Translations under genes and position numbers: made by a program
Shown here: positions 11,861 through 24,276 of the stretch, piece by piece
Layout of the letters: each line of letters opens with the position of its first letter
Position numbering within the stretch: position 1 is the stretch's first letter
Origin: Suillus spraguei
Lineage: Eukaryota; Basidiomycota; Agaricomycetes; Boletales; Suillaceae
DNA length: 64,000 nucleotides
Direction of reading: 5' to 3'
Assembly: GCA_016800925.1 (NCBI GenBank)
Contig: JABCPU010000003.1
Coordinates: forward strand, 558,001-622,000
The notes under the pieces: model-generated
The model's input: the letters and a program-made list of their open reading frames with translations, nothing else
Databases searched by the model: none
What the model was told of the DNA's origin: nothing

Positions 11861-14800
11861 CTCGAAAGAAGAGCATGACAGCTGTCTGCCACTCGGTCGG
11901 AATGCCTTGCGCACTGAAGAGATGGAAATGTGCATGATGATGTTCACATGAAACAATGTTGGAACTTGTGGAAACAAGGCTTCTCATGCGTCGAGCGTGC
12001 GGAGGTGTCAATACGCAGCAAGTACCGCATGGGGAGCACGATGTCAGCTTCCGGATCAATGTTGTGCTAGAAATGGCTTGGTGTCGCATCCTGGCTGTGA
12101 AATTGAATACGATCAGTTTCGAGCTGTTACTTCCTCTCCGACTTCAGCGTGAGCGTGGAACAGTTTCATGTACTCATCTGCAGGAGACTGGAGTGGCCCC
12201 TGAAACGTACTTTAATAGTAAGAAACGTGGGTGGGAAAATAATTTGGGCCCGACTCTGTATCATTACGGATGTACAAAGCTACAACGTTGCAGCAAAGAG
12301 AGAGTTCGATCTATGAAAAATAAATGAAAGCATCTTGTGGTATAGACCATCTTGACTAAATTCCAAATTAACGGGGCTCAGATCGACTGCAACTTGAAGG
12401 GATGAATATGTGAGCCCAATGACCTGACCACGGGTTGATAACTTGTCAAGGGCTAGGCCTTTGTGAATGTCGCACGATGAATTCTCCCCTCACTGCAGGT
12501 AAACATGGAATCGTAGCATCAGCCATGCATTGCACAACTCATCGATCAATCATACACGGCGGTGCCGCGAATCCTTGGTACCGGATTCATTATGCCAAAG
12601 AGCGTGTAGCGGAGATGATGGGATCTCGACTGCCTTAGTTACGTTGTGAGCTGGAAAGCTTGATGCGCATAAACCGAGAGAGGGTACGAAATCCTGCGTA
12701 TAATGAAGTTGCTCTTGCTCGTGCCCGACGTAAGGTAACCTCACATGCAGTCGCACCGGAATTGGAAATGTTCGTTGCAGTATGAAGCCAAGCGATGCGC
12801 ACAAGATAGTAAACGCATGATGGCACTGATACGGCCATCGACGATGACGATGACGAACGAGGAATAAGAATTTCAAATCGATTTCAAATGATCACATATG
12901 GTTAGCACAGCTCTGCGCAAAGCTTGCCGTTGCGCCATGGAGTTTGTCAATAGTACATCCGCAGTGTCGGTCGGGGTAAATCCTTGTCCCGGTTTCATTG
13001 TAGCCAAAGCCCTTCTTCCAACTGAGATCAGTCCTCGTTCACCTGTTGTCACTGTTCCTCTTGAACTCGGCAGTTCCCCTGTGTTGTCAACTGAGAGCAT
13101 AGCTCATGGCGGTCGGTACATCATTCCGATAAGGTGCGGTTGTCGGGGGAAATGTTTTGCAACTCGAGAGCAGGGGTACCAATAAATGACCCCGCGATTT
13201 TGACATCTTGGCCTCGACCTCCTGGGTCTCATATCCAATTGTTTGTCACCGCAATGATATTTCCTTCATCGCTAAAGTTATGACGTGCATGTCATAACAT
13301 CCATATCCGATATTATTAGTGCCATCGCAGCAGATTGCGGGGTACTCGAAACACGAATAATGAATCCGCATAAACATAAACTTGTAAAATATCTTCACTT
13401 TCGCCTGCCCAATAGCATAACAATCTCAGCTTCCTGCGGATGGCCCGAGAATTTCAAAACACTCACCTACCGAGACACGTCCAGGGATGAAATTTTAGAC
13501 ACATGTAGTAGCGGCAGCGAAAAACTGCACCATTGGGCACCTGTGCCTGCCGCATGCACCCAATTCTTATGCCCACATTAATTACCGTGGAATGACCCCA
13601 ATCCTGGATCCTCCTGCCTCCTCCTGCTCATGGGTAAAAATACTGGGGGGTTCGCGTCACTCACCTGACCCACATACTCGGACGCGCACATCTTCTCGCA
13701 GGCCCGAAGTTGGCTAGCGGAGCGTTTAATGAGTTAGAGATCAATCTCCGTCAAAGTCGTCGATTCCTCGTCTTCCAGGGCCATTAGTCCAGCGTAGCTC
13801 ATTTCCACTGAGCAGCTAAACGCGAGCCGTCCGTATGACGACCCGAGCGTCGCTACAGGCACAAGCTAATTAGTCCTGTCTCAATTGGAACCGTTGACGT
13901 TCAGTGACGCTCCATTTTGGACGTGGCATGAAACCAAAACCCCAACCGATATTCACCAGCACAAAATCGAATATCTTATAGTTTGCGTTTTGACGTTGGT
14001 AAGATAATATATTACAGTGAAATTATGGTTGACGATTCATATATGTGATCACCGTCTCTCCGTACAGTTTACTATAACGCTACTCAGACTTACCCTTGGC
14101 AGCCCCTTGCCGCGTGAGCAATCATTATCTGGCAGATCATAGTAGCCTCAACAATTAGTCCTATCGACACTTACACTTGGCCGTCCACCAAATTTATGGT
14201 ATTACTCAGCGTTGTTATACCCGCATACGTGAAGATTCAAATTTCAGGTCACATCTCAACACATCCAGCCGACACAAATTCGTCCCGCCAGGCCCCTCAT
14301 ACCAGATCTTCTACGGCGGAGACCATTAACTTGCACACGCTGTCAAGCAAGACTGTTCTGGGAATTGAGAAAACGCTGGCCTCGGCCCTGCATAACGACC
14401 GGAGCCCATGGACGTTCAATATTGTTTCAGTTTGCTGAGTTCTTAATTAACGGTGGCACTTGGGCTCGTTTGCCAGATCTTGACGAGGAACTGGCTTTCG
14501 ATTCCATTCGAGCGGCCCGGATGTGGACCGTGATCTTCCCGAACGAAGGAGCATGTAAATCCCGAATTCTCCGAGCGGAAGGAACACGGTGTCCGAGCTG
14601 TGTGAGGCAGGCGAACCTACTACTGACAACAGCACAGACGTACACACACGAAGTTCTTGTGGAGGTATGTAGGATCCACGACCCTGACAAGAGTGACATT
14701 GACAAGACACGTGAGTCCTCGAAGCGTCGTCTGAGACTGAATCTGCATTCCCGACGAGAAGAGCAGAAGTCCGAAGAACGAGTGCTTCGCTGGCAGAAAA

Positions 14801-15855
14801 TTTTAATTGGGGATGCTATTAGGGCGGTTCGCGTGTCACGCCTGCTCAGAACGATGGTATGGCGGCCGGTCACACGAACGTTTCGAAGAAGGTTACCAAG
14901 CTTGTTTGATGGGGTGAACGACGACTTCAAACTCGCTGTCTCAGCGCTTGCGTAGCCGAGGATAATGGAGCATACTCGGGACCCCATGTTGCCACGTAGT
15001 CAGTACGTATTGCGCTTGGGCATGACTCAGACTGCATCCGTTTGGCGCCCTTGGAGCTCGCCAATGAGAATTCAATTCAGTTCAATAACGTTCGCTTTCA
15101 TGACGCCTAACAGAAACATGCTAAGCGTGCTTCTGGCGCGCCTCATGTACGCCCAATAGGCTCCACTTTGGCGGCAGGATTGAATAGGGATATGACGCTT
15201 GCCCGTAGCTTGGCGCAAAGGGGATGAGTGGGTTTCTTAGCGGGCGTGCCTCCCGAAGTAGCACGTTAATGAAGGGGCGTGGTCCTCAAGAACGTTATCA
15301 ATATACAACAATTTAGCTCCCCAAGCTAACTTAGTCCTGCTAACGCGGTCGAGTCAACCTTAACTTACAGGCGGGCATGAATTTCCATAGTGGTGCCATT
15401 CCAACAAGTGCAAAGCAAAAAAATCATGTTCTGCGTCTGATACTCGGGAAAAAGTTCTAAGTAGGTATACTAACTAACAATAGCGTTATACAAGTACACT
15501 CCCTTTCTTCGTCCATGCACATTCGGCAGTCATTCGTATTTGTGAGACGGGTATCTATCATCGAGACGACATACAGAACGCGGTATGGCTGGCAGGGTAT
15601 GGTTTATGAGGCGATATGTATATGCGCACTATAGACATAGTCGACAGGGTTGGATGCGAGGCAGGAAATGTAGGATACAGGATATATGTCGGAATACAGA
15701 TACCGTTTTGCCCGCGTCTTTGTCGGTCGCCGTTTTGCGACGATGTGAATAATTAAATAGGCCGTGAAATCGAGCTCAAGATGGCGATGCGCGGATTGAA
15801 TTGTAAGACAATAAATACCAAGATCCAAACGAGCGTAAGGCATGAAAACACGTGC
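11861..15855. other. Gene-poor region, about 4 kb
   Basis: I see no protein I can support. The longest open frame is 14365-14955 (+, 196 codons, with a CPSC motif and a basic C-terminal half), but the opposite strand is open across almost the same stretch (14427-14987), which argues for low stop density rather than a gene. A 95-codon frame at 12898-13185 is similarly unrecognised. The last few hundred bases before 15855 are probably the 3' flank of the GATA gene. Confidence 0.5.
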
Positions 15856-17447
15856 TCAAGATGACAATGGCTCTGCTGCTGCGGGTACAGGCGACGAGGT
15901 CATCATTTGAGGAGACGAAATCTGCATCTGCGTGATCTGCGGCGACTTTTCGGCAGGCGCTTCAGATGTGGGACCCTGCAGGGGGGCTAACGACTGCGGT
16001 GGCATTTGTGGCGAAGCAAACTGCACTTGGCGTGGCTGCTCGCAAAGTCTGGGCATTGAGCCCCGACGCAGCATCTCCTGCCCTTGGTATGAGACTGGGG
16101 GCTGTGAGAAGTAACCCGAAGCAGTCGATGACTTCCTAGGCGCTTGTTGTTGGAGAGATGCAATGTCTGTCAACGGCGCGTTAGGGAGACGAATTGGACC
16201 CTGGGGACTGGCATCGATAGGTGGGCTCTGCGAACTGCGAGGAATGGGGAACGTTGCAATGGAGGGCGATGAATAGCTGGAAGGGGGGCCGGAGATAGAG
16301 CCAGGGGTGGGAGGCTGTGAAGAATACACAGACACTGTAAAATTGTTGGCACGTGCTTAACAACGCGTCGAAAGTAATGAAACTTACCACTATCATCCCA
16401 GTCGCTGACAGCGCCACCACTCGATGCAGTGCTCGAAACGGAGCTACGTCTCGCCATACCGAATTCTCGTGGCTCGCGAGGCTCCTTCTTGATCTGGGGT
16501 GAACCAGCCAGGGGAGTAGGTTTTTGGACCTTTTTCTCGCCAGGTTTACGCGTCTTCCCACCTGCCCTGAGCTCATCAAAACGCAGGGGACGTGGACGCA
16601 AATGGGTGCGCTCATAAAGACCACACTTGTTGCAGACGATCTTTCCAGGATTGAGAGTAGAGCGGCGCCATGAAGGCGGCTCTGTAGTATGACAATTAAA
16701 ACAACGCCTCCTGAGATACTGAGTCTCCTTGCTAGCAGCATCATCGGTATGTTGAATTGGGACTGGAGCACCAGCTCCGGCAGCGAGGAAACCAGGATGG
16801 TGATGAGCGTGAAGAGGATGTGCTGCGAAACCCAATTGGGAAGGAACAATGAGGGGAGTGTCCTCTAGTTTAATTGACTGAGGATCATGGGGGTGACGGG
16901 AATCAGATGGATCGGGGGACATTGTAAGTGGCTCATTGTACATGGACGGGTATTGGTCATAAAATTGGGAGTGGTGAGGTATATGATGTTGAGGGAGGTC
17001 ATGTCTGACATAAGGGAAAGTGGCGCGACGAAATGTATGATGATCGGGCTGGCGCAAGTGGATTTGGTGTTGCTGCTGGTGCTGGTGCTGGTGCTGGTGC
17101 TGTTGCTGCTGCCATTCATTGTAATGCGCGTGATCGTCAATGTACGATTCACTCTGGTAATGCTCAGAGGGATCTGGTTCGTACAACTCGCGAAGGAGGG
17201 AACCTTGTGGCGGTGGATAATTGTTGTAATTGGGTTGAGGAACCCAAGAATCGTTTTGGATCATAGATCCTACGTCGGATGGAAGATATGATTCTTCTTG
17301 AAATATTGTTGGAGCAGTATGGATCGAATGTTTGAAGTTATGGGGAGGAATGAGGTCAACGGATTGAGGAGAAGGAGTACGGGGAGTTGACGATTCGGAG
17401 TACGGCGATGAGTCGGAGTATGGAGACGCGTACGGTGCAAAATCCAT
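15856..17447 (-). CDS. GATA-type zinc finger transcription factor
   Basis: This is a DNA-binding regulator recognised by one GATA finger: CFNC, then TEPPSWRRSTLNPGKIV, then CNKCGL, followed by the basic tail YERTHLRPRPLRFDELR. The cysteine spacing is C-X2-C-X19-C-X2-C, a longer loop than the usual 17 or 18. The finger begins around residue 245. The N-terminus is Ser/Pro/Tyr-rich with His-Gln runs (encoded by a CAN repeat at 17067-17113). The C-terminus is Pro/Gln/Ser-rich and likely an activation or interaction region. One intron at about 16337-16387 joins WDDSG to VSVYSSQ in frame. I chose MDFAPYASPYS at 17447 over the in-frame ATG at 17489. It is bounded by about 4 kb and 5.6 kb without supported genes. 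The target genes are unknown. Confidence 0.88.
17067..17113. repeat. GCTGGT/TGCTG microsatellite inside GATA gene
   Basis: Short tandem units of GGTGCT encode the His-Gln run of the GATA factor on the minus strand. Length polymorphism is likely. Confidence 0.8.
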
Positions 17448-20400
17448 GACAGAGGATTGAAAGAAAGAAAAAAAAGAGTTTAAAGACACAAGACGAAGAA
17501 TCGGTAAAATGTAAGGACCCTACGGGTAAATTATAAGAAGAAGGTCCATGCAGTGTTCAAATTTGGACTAGAGCCTCCTCTCTCCCAGATTTTGGTTACT
17601 CTTTCTTTCTAGCCCGTTCCACTATCTCGGTACTTCCGGAACATCCCGTTAAGATTCAGATTCTTCCGGTAGATCTCTTATCGCACGCCAAATATAATCA
17701 AATATAATCCAAATACAAACAATCCATCCCATATTACGTCCATTCAATTCCCACGCACAGCATACGAACTCTTCACAATAAATTTGTACATTTTTAACAA
17801 TTTTTAACTTGTGAGTAGCGCCCCGTCGGAACTGAGCCTCAGTCTCACTTCGTTGGCTTATTCTCATTGGTCATTGCACTCCGTGCCGAAATCCTGCCGT
17901 CTTATGTTCCTCTCTTTTGTACCACTTTTACTTATTTAAGCCTTTTTAATCTCACGCTTCCCCTCACCCTCCGCCAGTTATTCGAGTCAAACCCCGTCCC
18001 TCGCATCCCTGAACAGTCCGTTCAAAGAGAGTGAGTCAAATGTTTCTACTTTCAGGCTACCAGCGTACACATCCAATTTAGGAAATCTTCTTATGATCGA
18101 AACTCCCCGTACCTACCGCTCCTGTGCCCATTCTTTCTGACAAAATTTATCCTACTACTTAGTTCACTGCCACAAAATACCTCCCTCTTCGTGCGAGTGG
18201 CCGCCTGCACAGCAAGCTCTATTCTTATTATTAGTTCTCACACTGTTCGTCCCTAAATTTGGAACTTGCTTTGCTGGTCGTACGGTATTTCCTGTATTCT
18301 CCTCCTGTGGTTGTAATCATTACACTTCTTGTCCAAGCCCGATCCTTGTCGAGAGAACCCACAGCATCCATATCCTTTTTCATTCCATCTCTTTGCTACC
18401 AAGCACTGATGCCGAATCAAATGAAAATACCCGCGGTCTAAACTTGTGATAAGGCCTCTCACTGTCGTTTCTCTTGAGAACACCGCTCAGGTTCGGGACC
18501 TAGTCACAATTCAATTCAACCTCCCCTCGACAACGAAGGAATTTTGAATGTTTTCCCGAATCTCCCTCGTCCGCGGCTACAGATGAAACTCCGGTATCTT
18601 ACTCAGCTTCCGAACGGCCCCTGTTGTGATCATCATCCGCATTCACCACACCGTAACTTTTTGTTCAAAGGAAGATCAAGGTTCGAGGTCGAATTGGATT
18701 TGGACTGCAATTCAGTGAAGGCGTCATAGCCCGCTCGCACGTTACCTCTATTAAGAATCATCCTAACGCCCTCCATGGTTCCTGTGCTAGCGCTACACCG
18801 GAAAGGACAATCGAACATCCTGCCACATGCACCCATCGATGCTGTGTTCTCTGTTTGGATCTTATGGTTCGACGGACTAGTAATTACAGCACTGTCACGG
18901 CATAATCCCCAAGTCTATTCATGTGATCATCTCTGCATTGGCTATGCTTGCGATGCAGCACTACGTGGGTGTGACTTTGTCGGTTTCTTTCCAGGAGTCC
19001 AACCCTCTTCGGATTGGGTATCTGCGGCCCAAAGTCTGGTCTCCCACGTAATAATGCTTGTATTATCAACTTTCCAATGAAACCCTCTATTCGTCTTACT
19101 GGTATCTTTAATCTCTAGCAACTCAAGATGCGCCAGAAGCTTCATCGTCACTGGAAAAGTTTCGGTCTTTTGGCTGATCTTGGAGTAATTGTACAGCATT
19201 TCCATGTTACAAACACAGGTAGGCCGCTCCCCGCATCAAACACGGTGAATATTCAAGACCCAGACCGCGAATCCTCCACTTGCTGTATCATTGATGATGC
19301 ACAGGCTAAAGAACTTCGGTTTCCTCGACTTTGAAACATGGACTTTGAGTGGAACAACAACATGTGTTATAATCACATCACCTCATGATTTTCATCTTTC
19401 CATTACATTAATCTGTGCGCCAAGAAGACGGAGATGAGACATTATAAGGATTGACATTGCCTTAAATCAATTCTCCTCTGCAGGTTGCGTGTCAGATGGT
19501 CCTTCATGCCAGCCGCGCCGCCGATATGAAGATGACGTATTTTTGTCTGCAGGTTTTGAACTTTGCTCTGAACTCTGCTTTAGCGCTTTTCTTGAGCGTA
19601 TCACGTTGCACATTACATTGATACCGCTGTCAAAAAGCTATGTGTGGAGTTGGCCCACACATAATACGGGGTCACGTACTCGATATCAGTAAGCGGGGAG
19701 CGTGGACCCTATCGTAGCGCAATTGAGTTAAGTTAAAGCCGGTGCATTCTCGCGCCATCTCATAGGTAGTTCACTAGCATAGGTACTAGCGGCCACAATT
19801 ATCATTCATTCATAATCCACGATGAAATGAACGGCCAGTCCTTTGGCTCCCCGAACCCCTAGACGAATGAGGACGAACGTTCCCTCTCTATGAAATGACC
19901 AGCACAAACCCTCGACAAACCCTTCTTTGAGTCCTCCTAGGCCGCCCACTTCTATCTACGTCTATTCCGGCGTCACACCTTCACGTTCCCGAAGCTTCAG
20001 CTAAGCTACTGAGTTGTTTCGGTTTGTTCCGCCAAACCATGACTAATATGGCTATCAGACTCAATGTGCCTTTCTCTCCAAAGGGGGCGCTCGTCGTTGG
20101 ACTTTTATAGAAAGACTGCATATCATGTGAGTCCAACCGAATGGTAGCTCTAATTCGCTTGTAGTGCGCCGATGGCAGCGGATAGCTAGCAACTCCGCAG
20201 CCCAACCTCCTATCGATAGTCATTGAAAGAGGGGGAGGGAGGGCGCCAGGGCATCATGAGGTCGCCGCGGCCCATTGGTATGACACACCCCTTTCTATTC
20301 ATAACTTTGGCCGTGACCTAACCAATCATCTCAAGGTAGCGGGTGCTCTCCGGCATTCAAAGTCTTATCGAAAGCACCCTGTTAGCGTGCTACTCATTGC

Positions 20401-23031
20401 AAGCTTGGCTTCTTCCCAAGATTCGATTGCGCGGTTCCGCTCATAGGTATAGTATAACATTATCGAACTCGAAGCACATATCGGTGTCTTCGGCAGCCCG
20501 CGACACCCGTTTCTCCTAGTCCAATGAGCTCCTTGCACCGGTAAACCCCGTACCTTCGCATCTTTCACCCGCGAACCACAGTTTTCTAGGCAAGTTCATC
20601 TCTTTCTATCTCTATTTCCCGTCAAACGAAGTCCTTCGGTCATCTTGAAATTATCCGGAGGCACACCGTGGGCACTTTGTACGTATTAATATTAGTAACA
20701 ACAGGGCGCAGGGAATGTGGGCACTTATGCACCGTAGTACGTTTCTGGGTGATCCCTTTTTGTCTGCGCTGGGATTTCGGGACAGTGCGAGGTGCTTCTT
20801 TCTCCTAGATCAACGTTCAATGCAGCGTGGACCTTGGAACAAGTCGTTACTAACGCCACTGCTCGGTCCGTCTATCCCGGGCCCTGGACAGTATCTAAAC
20901 GCCACGAAGGCTTCTACAGACGTCTATCCCCTGCTGAGGGACGCAAGAGATCACCGGTGACCGCCGGAGTGGCGGTGGCAGCACGCTTACGTTGGTCTTA
21001 AACGGTTGGACGGCGCGATTTGATCAGGCGGCATTAGTCATTTCTTGAAAGAAAGAAGCGCAGACGATATGGCAAGTGTGTAGCCCTCTTCTGTATTAAG
21101 CCATACGAGTAATTTAACGTGCGTACTTGAGCCATCGTCCTCACTAATAGTCGTTCTTCCTTCACAAACGACCCTACGTTTTTCGTGAGGTATTCATTAC
21201 AGAACATTTGCAAGGACCGTTACCGGAGGTTCGGATTTTTACCTGCGGAAGGCACAGACACGGAAAGCCGATGCCAGCGAACCACTCGTTTCATTCACAC
21301 ACACAGTTACCATTCATACGCCGGCATCACCGAACCACAAGCCGTTGGTTGCATGGAGCGGGAGGTAGAGATTTGACATCACGGCATGATGCATGTACCT
21401 ATCTAACCGCGGCCAAGCTTTGCGACATTGGGACATCGCAACCAGGGTGCTCCTGAAGTAAAAATATAGTTATGGACCCGTTACGAACCCGTTATGAAAT
21501 ATTGTAATTATTGCGGCATCGCATTCAGGAGCACAATATGAATTGTGGGTCAAGAGTGGGTGAAGTTGTACGATCAACAATCAATTGTGAGCAACGATAA
21601 TTACCTGGCTGTGCATGGAGCCCGCTTCCATTCTTTGCAGTATGTAAACAGCTTCTCCTATATATTCAGCGTTAAGCTCCGGCTTCCATCTCAAAGACAC
21701 AAAGAAGGACTACTATCTTCCTTCCAAGTAGGGTTGGAGACTAAGTCAAAGAAGGCAAATACAACAGAGTTCAGCTATTCCATGGAGGCCGAGAAGGATC
21801 ATTTGCAGATCATCTACCAGACATGTAACTAGTACTCAGCTGCGGAGTCCATGGAGGACTGTCTTACGCCACAATTAGGATGTCGGTGCCTGCCACAAAC
21901 GCCACCACACGTTGTCGAGATGAGGTGGACGGCCAACAATGTCAAGCCACTAGCCAGTTTACTAGTATTCATTAGGGAAACGTAATTCACTACAGAGTGC
22001 TACGGAGCACAATCCAACTCGCTGATATACCAAGTTGGAACGTCGTAATCACTGAGTAATTCTATGAATGGTTACGGGCAGTTGCTAGTCGCTTGCATTG
22101 CGATTACAAATCCGTGTTGGAAAGAGTACATGGTTGTATCAATGGGCACGTTATCTGGACATCCCGTCCAGGAAACCAGGGGAAACCTGAACGTGTAGAA
22201 ATGAACATAAATTTACCTCACAGACACGCCGGCGGCATTGTAGTTTGTAATTCGGGAAGCTTGGCCTCGGAATTTTACTGCAGGATTAGACATATAGTTT
22301 AGACGAGGGAAATTTATGGATAGGCTGGCATCGCTTATGGATGCAGGTGGGGCAATTCCCACTGAAGGTCGAGCATGTATGCGAACAATGTAGTTGTGGA
22401 TACATACTTCTAACGTAACATAGACAGCTCCGGAATCGGGAATACAGTACTGCCGCAGGTTACCGAGGAGGAGTGTGTTTGAAAACCAGGAGACCAAGGA
22501 ACAGCCAAGTAAGAAAACAAGCGAATGTACGGATTGGGCCCATCGGAATGACGGCGAGGGGTAAATATACCAAATATGGACCAATGCTAACACAGTAGAC
22601 GCCCCACTTGAGGGCCTGTGATTTGATTTTAATTTTTTGGACAGCTCGTGTCGTGAGCCCCACTCCGAGTCGGTCTACTGGGTCGTATCCGAATTTCGTA
22701 CTCCACTGCCACCGAACGTTGCCAGAGACGGAGATAGCAAGGGAAAGCCAGAAATAGTGAGGTACGCGTGGTCAATAGTGCGGATCATAGGATTCCCCGA
22801 TCTTGTCGCCAGAAAATGCTTTGCGAATGTGTGAGGTCCAAGTGACGGTCGTAGGAGTATAATGTAAATCGTCCCATAGTCCACCTCAGATTCATCAGTC
22901 CAATAGGAATGACGAGGCGGAACCACATTCGAAGCGCTGTCGTCCGACACTTCCATCATCATAATCTCCTGAAACTTCTTTGCCCCAAGACGATGCGAAT
23001 GGGGATGTCTGCCTATGTGAGGGGGCAAGGT
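17448..23031. other. Gene-poor region upstream of GATA factor, about 5.6 kb
   Basis: No open frame here has recognisable motifs or splice-supported continuation. The first 800 bp (about 17450-18250) are pyrimidine-rich and look like promoter or 5' leader of the GATA gene. The last part (about 22675-23031) is the likely 3' flank of the ING gene. A weak hydrophobic frame at 22460-22663 (-) is not supported by anything else. I find no terminal repeats, transposase or polymerase motifs by eye. Confidence 0.5.
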
Positions 23032-24276
23032 CTATTTCTTCCGGCCCTTACGACCAGGACCAGACGTAGGAGCACCCATCTTTTTAGAGCATTCATCACA
23101 GAACCAACTCTCGGGAAGTGGTTGCTTGAGACTGACGCAAGGGAGGTGAAACTACAAATGTGTCAGATTATGGTTACCAAAATATGAAATATGTAGCTTA
23201 CCCATTGGTACGGGCAATCTGGGTTGTCACACGCGATCATTTCTCCGTAACTCAGCTTCTGACAGACGCAGTACAGTTCCTTGTCTTCGCCATCGTCACC
23301 CTCTTCACCATCACCTTCTTCTGCATCTGCTTCCTCTGCACCTTGAGTTTCATCTCCATAATCGAAATCGAAGTCCTCAGCCTCGGAAGAAGCCCCCCGT
23401 CTTCTCCGGCGGCCCCGAGTAGACGGAACATAAGTAGATGGTGCGGGTGATGGCAGCTTGATAGAGCCCTGTGTCCCCATCAATCTCCGTTCTTAAATCT
23501 GACGTTTAGTACCAAAGTTGAATGGTATCGACGCCAACTCACTTTTGAATGCATTGTCTTCCCCAGCGACAGAACCACGCCCTCCAACAGAGGCCATGCT
23601 GCCTGAGCCACCTCCCAGAGGGGTAGCAGTACCGCCAGCGAATGCATTTCGCAGGCTTTCATTGATTTGAGCGGCTGGATTACGTCCTCCAAGCACATAA
23701 CCAGAAGTGCCACCACCAAGTCCTGATACAGAGACTGGAGTCGAAGCTGCACCAGCAAAGACGGATGCTGGATCCGTTTCTCCTTGTAGAACAAGGACGC
23801 GTCCCAAGTCATATTCTAACCGGGCCCGCTTTCTAGATAGTAGGTCGACAATACGAGAGGCCAGTGCAATTTTTGCGTCTGAAAGCACTGCAAGTTTCTC
23901 TTGAGCATCCTTCACTTTCTCAATCGGCGCTGTTGTCAATCTATCCTTCTCTTTTGAGGTGAGGTCCGCGCCGTCCGATCGTAGGGAATGTCGTATATAT
24001 TTCTGAGCCTCTTTGGCTAGATCATTCTGAATGTCTTGGATATATAATAAATATTTCATCAGTCTGTAATATTATAGCCGCATACCTTGGGAATCGGTCT
24101 CTTTCGAGCGAAGCTCTTGCAGAAGAAACTGTACTTCACTAGGTAAGTTATCAAGGGCTGATATTGAGCCTCTTTAGCTTGGCGAATTCCATAAACTGTG
24201 AGGTTGGCTCACTCATTATGAATTCTGATGCTATCGTGACAGCCTCCTCCAAATTTTGGACGCTCGCAGTGCTCAT
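23032..24276 (-). CDS. ING-family PHD finger protein (Yng2-like)
   Basis: This is a histone H3K4me reader of acetyltransferase or deacetylase complexes. The start [19 protein letters not shown] is at 24276. An intron at about 24157-24215 joins it to [19 protein letters not shown], the N-terminal ING helix bundle, which continues with [19 protein letters not shown] basic stretch ([16 protein letters not shown]) and an acidic run precede the C-terminal PHD finger: [20 protein letters not shown], then FHLPCVSL and WFCDEC. All zinc ligands (C4HC3) are visible, and the aromatic and acidic positions for the methyl-lysine pocket are present. The protein ends in the basic tail GPGRKGRKK. It is most like the NuA4 subunit Yng2, but assignment among ING paralogues needs alignment. 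Confidence 0.9.

Noticed and set aside
11956..12327. Plus-strand 123-codon frame upstream of the F-box gene
   Set aside because: There are no motifs and no splice-supported extension, and it overlaps the likely promoter of the F-box gene.
17060..17115. Short tandem repeats as a CRISPR array
   Set aside because: They are contiguous trinucleotide-type units without spacers, inside a coding His-Gln tract of a eukaryotic gene.
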